This document shows positions 15,722 to 23,291 of a stretch of 44,241 nt of DNA, one piece after another. The DNA lies in contig CALHWD010000002.1 in assembly GCA_938036825.1 (NCBI GenBank), positions 1 through 44,241 of the forward strand, read 5' to 3'. The position numbers were made by a program, and so were the translations under genes. Position 1 is the first letter of the stretch; the number at the start of each line of letters is the position of its first letter. The notes under the pieces were generated by a model. That model did not search any database, was not told the origin of the DNA, and worked only from the letters and a program-made list of their open reading frames with translations. Source of the stretch: an uncultured Candidatus Saccharibacteria bacterium. GTDB taxonomy: Bacteria; Patescibacteriota; Saccharimonadia; Saccharimonadales; Saccharimonadaceae.

Positions 15722-17358
15722 TGAGTTTATTCGCACAGATACTAGCGGCGCGGAGCTTGCAGGGAGCAGCCGCTGAGGAGTTTTTACACCCCGATTATGA
15801 CGCTAAGCCCGATCCATTCTTGCTCTCCCAGATGCAGACGGCGGTGGATCGCTTGGTGCAGGCGCACCAACGGCGCGAAACAATCGTGATTTATGGCGAT
15901 TATGATATCGACGGCCTCAGTGCGACGGCACTGCTGCTTGATGCCTTTGCCAGCTTTGGCTTTGCTGCGGTGGAAGCCTTTATTCCTAATCGCTTTGTAG
16001 AAGGCTATGGCATGACCAAAGGCGCGGTGGATAAGGTTGCGGCGATGGGAGCACAGCTCATCGTCACGGTGGATTGCGGCAGCCTCTGCCATGAGGAAAT
16101 TGCCTATGCTAAGGAGCGTTACGACATCGACACAGTGGTGACTGACCACCACAACATAGCACCGACTCGTCCACCGGCCATCGCCACGGTTAATCCAAAG
16201 TATGACGATCACCGCTACCCCTTCCGCGACCTGTGCGGGGCGGGCGTGGCCTTTAAGCTTGTCCAGGCGCTGCAGACGGTGCTGCCGGGTTTGCCAGCTG
16301 GCTACGAGAAGTGGCTGCTGGACTTGGTAGCGCTGGGTACGGTGTGCGACATAGTGTCGCTACAGAATGAGAACCGCGCCAATGTGTACTGGGGGCTCGA
16401 GGTACTGAGAAAGCAGCGCCGCCCTGGCCTCAAGGCGCTGCTGGCGGTGGCTGGTGTGCAGCCAACCCAGATTACCGCTCGGACGCTCGGTTTTGGTCTT
16501 GGCCCGCGTATGAATGCGGCAGGGCGATTGGCATCGGCTGAGTATGCCCTCGATATGCTGCGAGCACGCGATGGTTTGGCGGCGCTTGAGGCGGCGCAGC
16601 AATTGGATCGCTTCAATACCGAGCGCAAAGCCATCCAACAGGCCATCTACGACGAAGCTTGCCAGCAGGCCAAGCACTATGCCGCCGACCCCGTCCTCGT
16701 CGTGAGCCAGCAGGGGTGGAACCATGGCGTGATTGGGATTGTGGCATCCAAGCTGGTAGAGGCGTACCACAAGCCAGTCTTTATCATTGGTGAGCGGGGT
16801 GAGACGGCAACAGGTAGTGCGCGTAGCTTTGGCGATTTTTCGGCAGAGCGGGCAGTGCGCGCTGCCGATGATGTCATTCTACGTGGCGGTGGTCATGCGG
16901 CAGCGGCTGGTGTGACACTCGAGACGCGGCAGATCGGCGCCTTTCGCCAGCGAGTGAACGACTACTACCGCTCGCTCCATCTCTCCGACCAAACACACTA
17001 CCTCTTGCCGCAGGCTGATGTGGTGATTGATGATCTATCAGAGGTAACAGAGCAGCTGGTGGCCGATATTGCCCGCCTTGAGCCCTTTGGCAATGGCAAC
17101 CCAGAGCCTGTTTTGCAGCTGCGCCGCGGCACCGTCTCGCAGGTGCGCCACATGGGCAGCGACGGGCAGCACATTAAACTCACCGTGCAGGATGGGCAAG
17201 GCACAGCGCTGCAACTATTGGCCTTCAACGCGCCACCGAACTTCGTACGCCAGCCAGGCGATATCATCTCGGCTTGGTTCCAACCAACCATCAACGACTG
17301 GCGTGGCATGCGCAGTGTAGAGGGGCGGCTGCTCCATGTAGAGTTGATGAATGAGTAG
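15721..17358 (+). CDS. recJ: Single-stranded-DNA exonuclease RecJ
   Basis: RecJ degrades single-stranded DNA 5' to 3' in recombination and repair. DHH-family motifs appear in order: YGDYDIDG, IVTVDCG, VTDHH and, in the DHHA1 domain, RGGGHAAAAG. A C-terminal OB domain is visible (LEPFGNGNPEPVLQL). The protein has 545 residues, the usual size. Its ATG overlaps the upstream regulator stop, and no ribosome-binding site is visible, so its translation is probably coupled. The start is early in the known N-terminus (AARSLQGAAAEEFLHP matches the conserved beginning). Confidence 0.95.
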   Translation: MSLFAQILAARSLQGAAAEEFLHPDYDAKPDPFLLSQMQTAVDRLVQAHQRRETIVIYGDYDIDGLSATALLLDAFASFGFAAVEAFIPNRFVEGYGMTKGAVDKVAAMGAQLIVTVDCGSLCHEEIAYAKERYDIDTVVTDHHNIAPTRPPAIATVNPKYDDHRYPFRDLCGAGVAFKLVQALQTVLPGLPAGYEKWLLDLVALGTVCDIVSLQNENRANVYWGLEVLRKQRRPGLKALLAVAGVQPTQITARTLGFGLGPRMNAAGRLASAEYALDMLRARDGLAALEAAQQLDRFNTERKAIQQAIYDEACQQAKHYAADPVLVVSQQGWNHGVIGIVASKLVEAYHKPVFIIGERGETATGSARSFGDFSAERAVRAADDVILRGGGHAAAAGVTLETRQIGAFRQRVNDYYRSLHLSDQTHYLLPQADVVIDDLSEVTEQLVADIARLEPFGNGNPEPVLQLRRGTVSQVRHMGSDGQHIKLTVQDGQGTALQLLAFNAPPNFVRQPGDIISAWFQPTINDWRGMRSVEGRLLHVELMNE

Positions 17359-17370
17359 TGTTGCACCACA

Positions 17371-17401
17371 GCATCGACACACGATGCCAAATCAGCTATA
17401 C
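17371..17401 (+). promoter_or_regulatory. Promoter with inverted repeat before the 162-residue gene
   Basis: TATACT at 17396-17401. A 6-bp inverted repeat GCATCG-acaca-CGATGC (17371-17387) covers the -35 region. It could be an operator or a weak recJ terminator without a T tract. Confidence 0.4.
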
Positions 17402-17433
17402 TACCACCAGAACTAACCCAGGAGACCGACGCA

Positions 17434-17922
17434 GTGCCACCCCTCTACCTCGATACCAGCACGCTCGACTTTAGCGCCATTACCGACACTTACACCAAAA
17501 TTGCCGACCCAGCCAAGGCGGTGCGGCCGGAGTTTGTTACCGAGCGTCGGGCCCTGACTACCAGCTTCCGGCGGGCGGATGGCCAGCAGTATGTAGAGAC
17601 GGAGAACATTGCCGAGGTGGGCGATGCCATCATCACCGGACCAGAAGGTGAGCGCTATAGCATTGCGGCAGCGGATTTTGCTGCCCTGTACGAGCCGCTG
17701 CGTGGTGAGGATGGTGCGGTGGTGCCTGGCGCGTATCTGCCCAAGAATCAGATCAAAGCCATGCCCAACCCCACTGGCCGCGAGATCGTCATCGATGCGC
17801 CGTGGGGCGGCCAGCAGCATGGCGAAGCAGATTGCTGGCTGGTGGAAAGCCAGGTCAATGGCAGTCGCTACATCATCGAGGCAGCTGCCTTTGCTCAGAC
17901 ATATCGGCTGAGTGAGTCATAG
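17434..17922 (+). CDS. PGDYG-like small domain protein, 162 residues
   Basis: A GTG start lies 8 nt after aggaga. The sequence contains two blocks of the same flavour: VGDAIITGPEGERYSIAAAD, then FAALYEP, and EADCWLVESQVNGSRYIIEA, then FAQTYRL. This gives an internal duplication of a small beta domain in which a (T/V)GDAI...GERY...F...Y pattern is read. That resembles the PGDYG domain of unknown function, but the match is from memory and weak. No membrane segments are present. It is a single gene behind its own promoter. Confidence 0.75.
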   Translation: MPPLYLDTSTLDFSAITDTYTKIADPAKAVRPEFVTERRALTTSFRRADGQQYVETENIAEVGDAIITGPEGERYSIAAADFAALYEPLRGEDGAVVPGAYLPKNQIKAMPNPTGREIVIDAPWGGQQHGEADCWLVESQVNGSRYIIEAAAFAQTYRLSES

Positions 17923-18009
17923 AGAAGGCGCACTCATTTATCGCTAGGCGAGCCTATTATTAACAGGGGTTGATAGCGATTGACTCCTTTGCTTTGTGTA
18001 GCTTTGTTT

Positions 18010-18285
18010 TTAGTAATAACCGCTTGGTGGAGTTTGGCGCCGTGGGTCGTATAGATCAATATCGGAGTGGTAGCGGCGCTCAAGATCCTCCATACTCTCC
18101 CATGTACCAGGGGCCTCAAGCATAAGGGTGATGTCCCAGGTGAACATCGAAAGCGTCACTCGCACACCATCATCAAGGTACCACTCAATGTGTGCCATAT
18201 CATCATCACGCTCGATCTCCGTTCCTTCACCAAACTGCGCATCAAGAGCTGCCTCGTATACGTCATAAGCGTTTGTTGGTACCAT
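18010..18285 (-). CDS. Hypothetical protein, probably the C-terminal part of a frameshifted gene
   Basis: The frame reads MVPTNAYDVYEAALDAQFG and continues with balanced codons through FTWDITLMLEAPGTWESM to RRYHSDIDLYDPRRQ. It has a ggtgg sequence before the ATG, so independent translation is possible. Its beginning coincides with the place where the upstream minus-strand gene (start 18542) loses coding character. A single -1 shift near 18290 would join the two into one protein of about 177 residues. No function is recognised. Confidence 0.6.
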   Translation of the reverse strand: MVPTNAYDVYEAALDAQFGEGTEIERDDDMAHIEWYLDDGVRVTLSMFTWDITLMLEAPGTWESMEDLERRYHSDIDLYDPRRQTPPSGYY

Positions 18286-18542
18286 ATAATACCACCGTCA
18301 TATAAGTCATCTCTGCTTGCTGCATCGCCACCTTCGAGAGAGGCAAGGGATAGCTCGACGGATCGCATAAGGTCTCCACTCGGCTCGTAGACGATATCGA
18401 GATATATTGACACTTGTGCGTCTAATTCTCTGCAAGGTTGTGGCCACTTACTGGTCAAGTCAGTCACAGCTTGTAGCATCGTCTCAACGGATGCGGCGCG
18501 ATATATATAGGGGTGCGGTAGAGTTGGTGTGTCATCTGGCAT
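18156..18542 (-). CDS. Hypothetical protein, N-terminal part of a probable frameshifted gene
   Basis: The ATG at 18542 (MPDDTPTLPHP) follows an excellent aaggag site. Coding character holds for about 85 residues (LDAQVSIYLDIVYEPSGDL; SLASLEGGDAASRDDLYDGG). It then fades near 18290, after which the frame runs on to 18156 with unusual codons. From there the other frame (18285 down to 18010) looks coding. A one-base deletion or sequencing error near 18290 is the simplest explanation. No canonical slippery heptamer is visible. No family is recognised. Confidence 0.6.
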   Translation of the reverse strand: MPDDTPTLPHPYIYRAASVETMLQAVTDLTSKWPQPCRELDAQVSIYLDIVYEPSGDLMRSVELSLASLEGGDAASRDDLYDGGIIWYQQTLMTYTRQLLMRSLVKERRSSVMMIWHTLSGTLMMVCE

Positions 18543-18593
18543 GGTATCTCCTTGCTTTAGATTCTTACCAGCTAGTGTACCAAATGCTCCGAT

Positions 18594-18623
18594 TTGCGCC
18601 AACCCGATCATCTGTGCTATAGT
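18594..18623 (+). promoter_or_regulatory. Promoter of the 210-residue gene
   Basis: TTGCGC (18594-18599), 18-nt spacer, TATAGT (18618-18623). It is divergent from the minus-strand gene that starts at 18542. Confidence 0.65.
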
Positions 18624-18679
18624 AGGGGGCAAACAAACCATACCAACAGAACATCCACCACATAACCACGGGAGATCCC

Positions 18680-19312
18680 ATGGAAAAACTTTGTCCGATA
18701 GATACGCCAGAATCGCAAAAACCAAAAGAAGCGCTGCAGCCGCTCGCTGCTGCATTGCTAGAGAGTGCTGAGTGGCAACAGCTGAATAATACCGAGAAAA
18801 TGACTGCTGAGGATGCCCAAGAGCTGGCGAGCGCCCAGGCCGCCCGAGCAGAGCAATTGGTACCATTCTTACAAGGGTATGGTGATGATGCGGATAATAA
18901 ACCGCAGCTAGCCAGTGAGCAACTGGCCGACCGAGAGAGTGCGCTCTACCGCGACGCGCTTGCGGCGAGCTACATCCAAAAGCTTGAGGCTCAAGGGATA
19001 GAGCTGAGTGATGTCGAATTAGTCGCAAACGATGTACCTCTGTCGGATGAACTCTCTGAGGGTGAGCAGCGCCGCTTGCTATTGCCTATTGAGTACGCTT
19101 TGCGGGCAGCGGAGCACGAACAGCACGAGGATGAGAAAAACGAAGAGCCTGAAGTGTCTGAAGAGAATAAAGAAAAAGAAGAGAATGATATGCTCGCACC
19201 AGTGGTGGAGATCGGCCGAACAGCTGTTGGGCAGGGTAATCGACATGAAGTCGGTGTGACGAGCTCATCAGACAAGAGTGCATGGGAGGGTGCTAAGGCT
19301 GCGGCAGCATAA
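18680..19312 (+). CDS. Acidic hypothetical protein, 210 residues
   Basis: No family is recognised. The sequence is strongly helical and acidic: EKMTAEDAQELASAQAARAEQ, then LEAQGIELSDVELVANDVP. A Glu/Lys-rich low-complexity stretch (about 145-172) may be disordered or coiled coil, and a short tail ends in KAAAA. There is no signal peptide or membrane helix. The start has gggaga upstream. Single-gene unit with its own promoter and terminator. Its composition resembles that of the 767-residue protein, but I see no shared repeat. Confidence 0.75.
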   Translation: MEKLCPIDTPESQKPKEALQPLAAALLESAEWQQLNNTEKMTAEDAQELASAQAARAEQLVPFLQGYGDDADNKPQLASEQLADRESALYRDALAASYIQKLEAQGIELSDVELVANDVPLSDELSEGEQRRLLLPIEYALRAAEHEQHEDEKNEEPEVSEENKEKEENDMLAPVVEIGRTAVGQGNRHEVGVTSSSDKSAWEGAKAAAA

Positions 19313-19335
19313 AACCCTATAAAAGCAAAGAACAA

Positions 19336-19362
19336 AACCAGCTACAAAGGCTGGTTTTTTAC
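19336..19362 (+). terminator. Intrinsic terminator
   Basis: Stem aaccagc/gctggtt with loop tacaaag, then a T tract, 25 nt after the 210-residue gene. Confidence 0.88.
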
Positions 19363-19483
19363 TACTTGTATTATTTGCAGATGGTGTGGCGTTGTACCAA
19401 AATTGTGAAAGATAGGAGATGAGAGGCGTAGTTCCACTCCATGTAGCACCTGAATCCCAAAACGATGCACAACGAGAGGTTGA

Positions 19484-19592
19484 CACCAATACACATTAAA
19501 CAAGAAAATATCTGGAGGCCAGCGACCAAGCAAACGGACCAGCTCTGTGATATATTCTGGCCGGAACATTTTCGGTTTGGTGTGTATTGGTG
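19484..19592 (+). repeat. Hairpin repeat element, copy 3
   Basis: A perfect 12-bp outer inverted repeat (caccaatacaca at 19484-19495, complement at 19581-19592) encloses the same core as copies 1 and 2. Inner pairs are aaac/gttt, gaaaat/attttc and ggccag/ctggcc, with the internal loop atctgga opposite ggaac. The apical part shares gctctgtgat with copy 1. It lies about 120 nt after a terminator and 200 nt before the next promoter. Confidence 0.85.
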
Positions 19593-19796
19593 CTAGCATA
19601 TTCGTGGGATTGTGGGGTCAGATTTCGCGTACACAATAGGGTATAGACAGGAAAATCTAAGCCAGCAGATACGTCGTGCTATGCTGGTGATGCCACTCTC
19701 AGCCAGAATATATCCATACTTCGCACCCTCGTATCATATCTCTACCTCTGTAATTACGCGCACAAATGTACTATGTTCCAAAATTAGACAAAATGG

Positions 19797-19825
19797 TTGT
19801 ATAACTTTGGCAAGTACGCTACAAT
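19797..19825 (+). promoter_or_regulatory. Promoter of the HTH-Panacea pair
   Basis: TTGTAT (19797-19802), 17-nt spacer, TACAAT (19820-19825), start near 19832. Confidence 0.65.
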
Positions 19826-19859
19826 GGAGGCATGATGCAACAGGAAGGACCAAATCGCA

Positions 19860-20717
19860 ATGAGTTTTGAGGCAAGTATTAGGCAACTGCGTGGCAATGC
19901 GGGGCTTTCGCAGCAGGCGGTGGCCGATGCAGTTGGGATTGCCCGCGCGACGTATATTAAGCTAGAGAATGGTGGCCGCGAGCCAAAGCTTGGCGAGCTG
20001 ACGAAGATTAGCCAATACTACGAAGTTGGCGTGCAGGAATTGATTAGCGGCATTGCCATGACGGACACTGTTGCACAGCAAGCTCAGCACAGTCCGTGGC
20101 GGGTGGCGGACGATGCAGCACTATATGTGGGCGATACACCAGCCGAATACCGCCACGATGATGCGCAGGGTGCCCAGCCTGCGGCTGCTCAGTCGCGCGA
20201 TGCTATCCCGCGGCTCCACACGACCAAACTGCGCCAGGTGTTACTCTATACGCTGGGCAAGATTGGTGCCCGGCCCAATGTAGGCGAGGCAGTGCTGCAT
20301 CGGCTGCTATACTTTATCGATTTTGATTATTACGAGCGCACAGGCAAGAGCATTACTGGCCTGGCGTATCTGCACGAGACCTATGGGCCCGCGCCGGCTG
20401 CAGATTTGCAAGCTTTGGTCGATGAGATGCGGGCGCATGATGAGCTGGATGTCATTGAGACGAAGCACTTTAGCCACAAGCAGCGCAAGTTCCTTCCGTT
20501 AAGGAATGCCGAGCTGAGCGAGCTCAGTGCCAACGAGATCAAGCACATCGATGCCGAGCTAGAGCGCCTAGGGAGCAAGAGCGCTGCTGAACTGAGCAAC
20601 CTTGCCTACAAAGATGCGCCATGGGTGATTGCGAAATATGGACAGACGATTGATTACCGCGACACGTTTTATCGGACGGACGTTACCTCTGTAATCGAGT
20701 CAGATGATGATCTATAA
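19860..20717 (+). CDS. HTH plus Panacea (DUF4065)-like antitoxin candidate
   Basis: Residues 4-60 form a Cro/C1-type helix-turn-helix (LSQQAVADAVGIARATYIKL). A linker follows, and then about residues 120-280 match the DUF4065/Panacea pattern: KLRQVLLYTLGKIG, LHRLLYFIDFDYYERTGKSI, ETYGPAPA and a conserved C-terminal helix pair. The Panacea domain is known as a neutralising domain of antitoxins paired with many different toxins. The stop overlaps the start of the next gene by 14 nt, as is typical for toxin-antitoxin operons. The HTH probably autoregulates the promoter at 19797. The ATG at 19860 has an aggaagga site 10 nt upstream. Confidence 0.85.
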   Translation: MSFEASIRQLRGNAGLSQQAVADAVGIARATYIKLENGGREPKLGELTKISQYYEVGVQELISGIAMTDTVAQQAQHSPWRVADDAALYVGDTPAEYRHDDAQGAQPAAAQSRDAIPRLHTTKLRQVLLYTLGKIGARPNVGEAVLHRLLYFIDFDYYERTGKSITGLAYLHETYGPAPAADLQALVDEMRAHDELDVIETKHFSHKQRKFLPLRNAELSELSANEIKHIDAELERLGSKSAAELSNLAYKDAPWVIAKYGQTIDYRDTFYRTDVTSVIESDDDL

Positions 20718-21132
20718 GCAGGCAACAGAATTTTCAAGTGATCTCCAGACGCTGGCACAGCGCATTCCCACACTGCCAGCTGATATCGAGCGCGTTAAGC
20801 CGCGGCTGGTGCGTATCTTTGCTGAGCCAAGCGAGACGATGGTGGCGGATTTTCGCCAGCAGCTCTTTGCGTGCGGCAAGGCGTCCATTATACAGCAAAC
20901 TGCTCAGTGCACAGTAGTGCAGCTCTGCCTCGATACCGACACAGCAGCCTATCGACGGGCGGTGTGGCTGGTGTTTGCGGTAGTGCGAGCACTGCCTCGT
21001 GATGCACCACCGTCGCGGGCTGCTCGAGCTGCCAGCACGATTATCCTTATCGAGGTCTATGCCACCCCTAACAAAGCACATGGGGATGAGCGGCGTATCA
21101 AGCGAATTATGAACAAGTTGGAGGAAGCATAA
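20704..21132 (+). CDS. Putative toxin of the Panacea pair, 142 residues
   Basis: It overlaps the HTH-Panacea gene by 14 nt; ATG codons at 20704 and 20707 are both possible. A compact alpha/beta protein is suggested: an N-terminal helical part (DLQTLAQRIPTLPADIERVK) and a central strand CTVVQLCLDT. Then a hydrophobic strand TIILIEVYA leads into a basic tail (DERRIKRIMNKLEEA). The ending is reminiscent of RelE-like interferases, but I cannot identify catalytic residues. Calling it a toxin rests on position and size only. Confidence 0.75.
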   Translation: MMIYKQATEFSSDLQTLAQRIPTLPADIERVKPRLVRIFAEPSETMVADFRQQLFACGKASIIQQTAQCTVVQLCLDTDTAAYRRAVWLVFAVVRALPRDAPPSRAARAASTIILIEVYATPNKAHGDERRIKRIMNKLEEA

Positions 21133-21207
21133 TGTAGAGTAACAGGGTACTAACACTGGTCGAAAATAAGCTGCGTAGAAGAGAAGAGAGCCACGCATGG
21201 CTGATGG

Positions 21208-21236
21208 GGTTGACAAACAAGACGTAATTTGCTAGA
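21208..21236 (+). promoter_or_regulatory. Orphan promoter before a large hairpin
   Basis: TTGACA (21208-21213), 17-nt spacer, TAGAGT (21231-21236). No ORF with a ribosome-binding site follows. The transcript would run into the large hairpin at 21341-21408. Confidence 0.55.
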
Positions 21237-21340
21237 GTAGTGTCCTTGGGTCTGGGGTATAGACAATACTACTCTTGCTCGGTCTACTGTCTTGTGACTG
21301 TGTGATACCACTGTTTTTTGCGCTCCGCTTTCTACCGCTT

Positions 21341-21408
21341 ATGCTTCCTCCGACCAAATACTCGCTCTAGGCTCCCAATATTAGAGCGAGTATTTGGACT
21401 GAGGCATC
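21341..21408. repeat. Large inverted repeat in a gene-free stretch
   Basis: A perfect 16-bp stem (ccaaatactcgctcta 21354-21369, complement 21382-21397) with a 12-nt loop extends outward through cctc/gagg and atgc/gcat with small internal loops. No T tract follows, so it is not a standard terminator. It sits in the roughly 400-nt gap (21133-21527) between a plus-strand gene and a minus-strand gene end; otherwise I see only the orphan promoter there. Confidence 0.75.
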
Positions 21409-21527
21409 CATACCTCTCGAGATGCGAGAGGCGCTACAACAATAGTGTGCGCCACATAGCTACAAACAGTACCCATCACAAGCTATTCATAACAGTGTAG
21501 CATATTTGTTGCAATTCTGTGCAAAAA

Positions 21528-22079
21528 TTATACTATTTTTTCGTAGGGCTCTTGTGAGCTATGTCTCACCAAGCGAGCAATGGCACTCCCAAAAAAATGC
21601 AGCTGTGGGTGTTGCTCGTTGACGCTCTCGCAGAAATGAACGATCGACTCTACCTCTGTATTAGGTAGTGGCTGCATAAGACCGTGCTCAGCGAACTTGT
21701 CGAGCATGTACGATGTCGCAGTTGTGTTGTATGGTCCACGTGCTTTTTCGTCTGCATAGAGCGACTTGCGTATACGAAGGCCAAGGTAGAACTGATGAAC
21801 TTCGGACAATTGCTGAGGTAGAGGATGGTTCTTCATATTGACACTCATCTCGACGCCTGACGCCTGGGCGATAGCTGCAAGGTAAAGTGCTCGTGCTGCG
21901 AGATCGGTGCGAATTCTGTGAAAGCGTTTGTAGCGGGCGATATCTTCAGGATTGGCTTTGTGAAGCTCCTCTAGCTTGCGAGCAGCATTGATGCGATCGT
22001 CGGTTGGCTCAATACAGCGCTGAGCGGCTGCCTCTTGGGCTTGGTCTGTTATGTAGAGTGTGAGCTCACCATTGCCCAA
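21528..22079 (-). CDS. C-terminal part of a frameshifted nucleotidyltransferase-like gene
   Basis: This frame stays open and coding-like upstream of its first ATG (22079), where it reads PIRDIDEIPINQVDGQSFF and then IGDFSIDQALVLGNGEL. RDIDEI and DFSID resemble the DxD and DFTIN motifs of the tRNA nucleotidyltransferase/PcnB-type fold. The GG motif lies in the other frame (22049-22315). The remainder is helical (ARKLEELHKANPEDIARYK) and unlike CCA enzymes, so the protein is better called nucleotidyltransferase-like. The ATG at 22079 is probably internal. Confidence 0.6.
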   Translation of the reverse strand: MGNGELTLYITDQAQEAAAQRCIEPTDDRINAARKLEELHKANPEDIARYKRFHRIRTDLAARALYLAAIAQASGVEMSVNMKNHPLPQQLSEVHQFYLGLRIRKSLYADEKARGPYNTTATSYMLDKFAEHGLMQPLPNTEVESIVHFCESVNEQHPQLHFFGSAIARLVRHSSQEPYEKIV

Positions 22080-22315
22080 AACAAGCGCTTGATCGATGGA
22101 AAAATCCCCAATCTTTGTAAAAAACGATTGGCCATCAACCTGATTGATGGGGATTTCGTCGATGTCGCGAATTGGTTTAGGGATGTTGATTGGGCTTCGA
22201 GCAGCGCACTCCGAGCGGCACCACCATAGACGACGTGGTCTGGTGTGCGCCGCGCTTGGATCTCGTGAGCGGTTTTGGGGAATGATAGTTCGTTGATGGC
22301 ATGAGTTTTGTACAT
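22049..22315 (-). CDS. N-terminal part of a frameshifted nucleotidyltransferase-like gene
   Basis: The ATG at 22315 has aggtag about 6 nt upstream. Residues 1-42 are coding-like: MYKTHAINELSFPKTAHEI, then DHVVYGGAARSALLEA, which carries the GG(A/V)(A/V)R motif of the nucleotidyltransferase fold. After about 22190 the frame becomes Ser/Thr/Arg-rich noise (LNQFATSTKSPS), while the other frame supplies the expected Asp motif. A -1 shift or one-base deletion near 22190 restores one gene of about 260 residues (21528-22315). Confidence 0.55.
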   Translation of the reverse strand: MYKTHAINELSFPKTAHEIQARRTPDHVVYGGAARSALLEAQSTSLNQFATSTKSPSIRLMANRFLQRLGIFPSIKRLFWAMVSSHST

Positions 22316-22512
22316 TACATCTACCTATAAGAAACGTTCTATTTTATGAAATTAATTGTAACAAGAAGCCGATTATAGCGCAAATAATATTCTTGCATGT
22401 TGTCAATACATTTCAACCTAAATCCCCTCTAGAGAGTCAGCCCCTTATATCCGTTACTTCATTTGATGAAGCAGAGGATCTTTAACGTTGGGAAGACTTC
22501 AGCCAAGAATAA

Positions 22513-22540
22513 TTGCAAAAATTGTCGCATCTGCTATAAT
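22513..22540 (+). promoter_or_regulatory. rpsU promoter
   Basis: TTGCAA (22513-22518), 16-nt spacer, extended -10 TGC-TATAAT (22535-22540). The ATG at 22551 is 10 nt after the -10 box. The mRNA leader would therefore be only 3-4 nt, and the gaggag between -10 and ATG would be mostly outside the mRNA. Confidence 0.75.
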
Positions 22541-22550
22541 GAGGAGCGAT

Positions 22551-22766
22551 ATGGTACAAGTAACACGAAAAGACGAGCGCGAGGCGAATGAGAACATCAT
22601 CCGTCGGTTTAACAGCCGAGTGTTGAAGAGCGGTGTGCTAGCAAAGGCACGGGCATCGATGCGGTTTGCCAAGCCGATCAGCAAGACCGATCGCCGCAAG
22701 AAGGCGATTACCCGTCGTCAGCGCAAGGCTGACAAGATGGCTAAAGTTCGCCTGGGGATCCGCTAG
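22551..22766 (+). CDS. rpsU: Small ribosomal subunit protein bS21
   Basis: The 71 residues show the bS21 pattern: VTRKDEREANENIIRRFNSRV, then KSGVLAKARASMRFAKPISK and a lysine/arginine-rich tail. bS21 sits near the anti-Shine-Dalgarno region of the 30S subunit. A longer frame from 22488 is excluded by the promoter at 22513-22540. The next gene, a GatB/YqeY protein, starts on the base after the rpsU stop, the common rpsU-yqeY pairing. Confidence 0.92.
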   Translation: MVQVTRKDEREANENIIRRFNSRVLKSGVLAKARASMRFAKPISKTDRRKKAITRRQRKADKMAKVRLGIR

Positions 22767-23225
22767 GTGACGACGCTCAAGCAGCGTATCAAAGACGAAA
22801 TGAAAGCCGCTTTGCTTAGCGGCGATCGTTTTGTTGGTGACACCTTGCGCAACCTTGGTGCTGCTATCCTCGATGAGGAGGTGAAGCAAGGCGTGCGTGA
22901 GACTGGCCTGGACGATGCTGCCGTTGAGCAGGTGATCGTTCGTGAGGTGAAGAAGCGGCGTGATGCCGCAGCAATCTATCGCACCAATGGTCGCCCTGAA
23001 CTTGCTGAGCCCGAGGAGCGCGAGATGGCAGTACTCCAGCACTACCTGCCGCAGCCACTGAGTGATGAGGAGTTGCAAGCCGTGGTGACCCAGACGATTG
23101 CCGAGCTTGGAACAGATAATCCACGGATGACGGGTCAGGTGATTGGCGCTGTCAAGGCCAAGGTGGGTAACCGAGCTGACGGTAGGGCGATCGCTCAACT
23201 GGTGCAACGTGCCCTTGCCCCGTAG
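22767..23225 (+). CDS. yqeY: GatB/YqeY domain protein
   Basis: This is a 152-residue YqeY-type protein: LKQRIKDEMKAALLSGDRF at the start, then TLRNLGAAI, RRDAAAIYRTNGRPELAEPE and the C-terminal tail-domain signature GQVIGAVKAKVGNRADGR. YqeY resembles the tRNA-binding tail of the amidotransferase subunit GatB; its exact role is unsettled. It begins with GTG immediately after the rpsU stop, so it is translationally coupled to rpsU. Confidence 0.92.
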   Translation: MTTLKQRIKDEMKAALLSGDRFVGDTLRNLGAAILDEEVKQGVRETGLDDAAVEQVIVREVKKRRDAAAIYRTNGRPELAEPEEREMAVLQHYLPQPLSDEELQAVVTQTIAELGTDNPRMTGQVIGAVKAKVGNRADGRAIAQLVQRALAP

Positions 23226-23291
23226 TTTTATGACAAGAGCAATAATTTTTCTTAATAATAACTATAACCACATAATAACAAGGAGGCACAG

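Noticed and set aside
4271..19592. Integron attC sites as explanation for the hairpin family
   Set aside because: The conserved ends do not match the RYYYAAC and GTTRRRY boxes, and the copies are not adjacent to cassette-like single genes in tandem.
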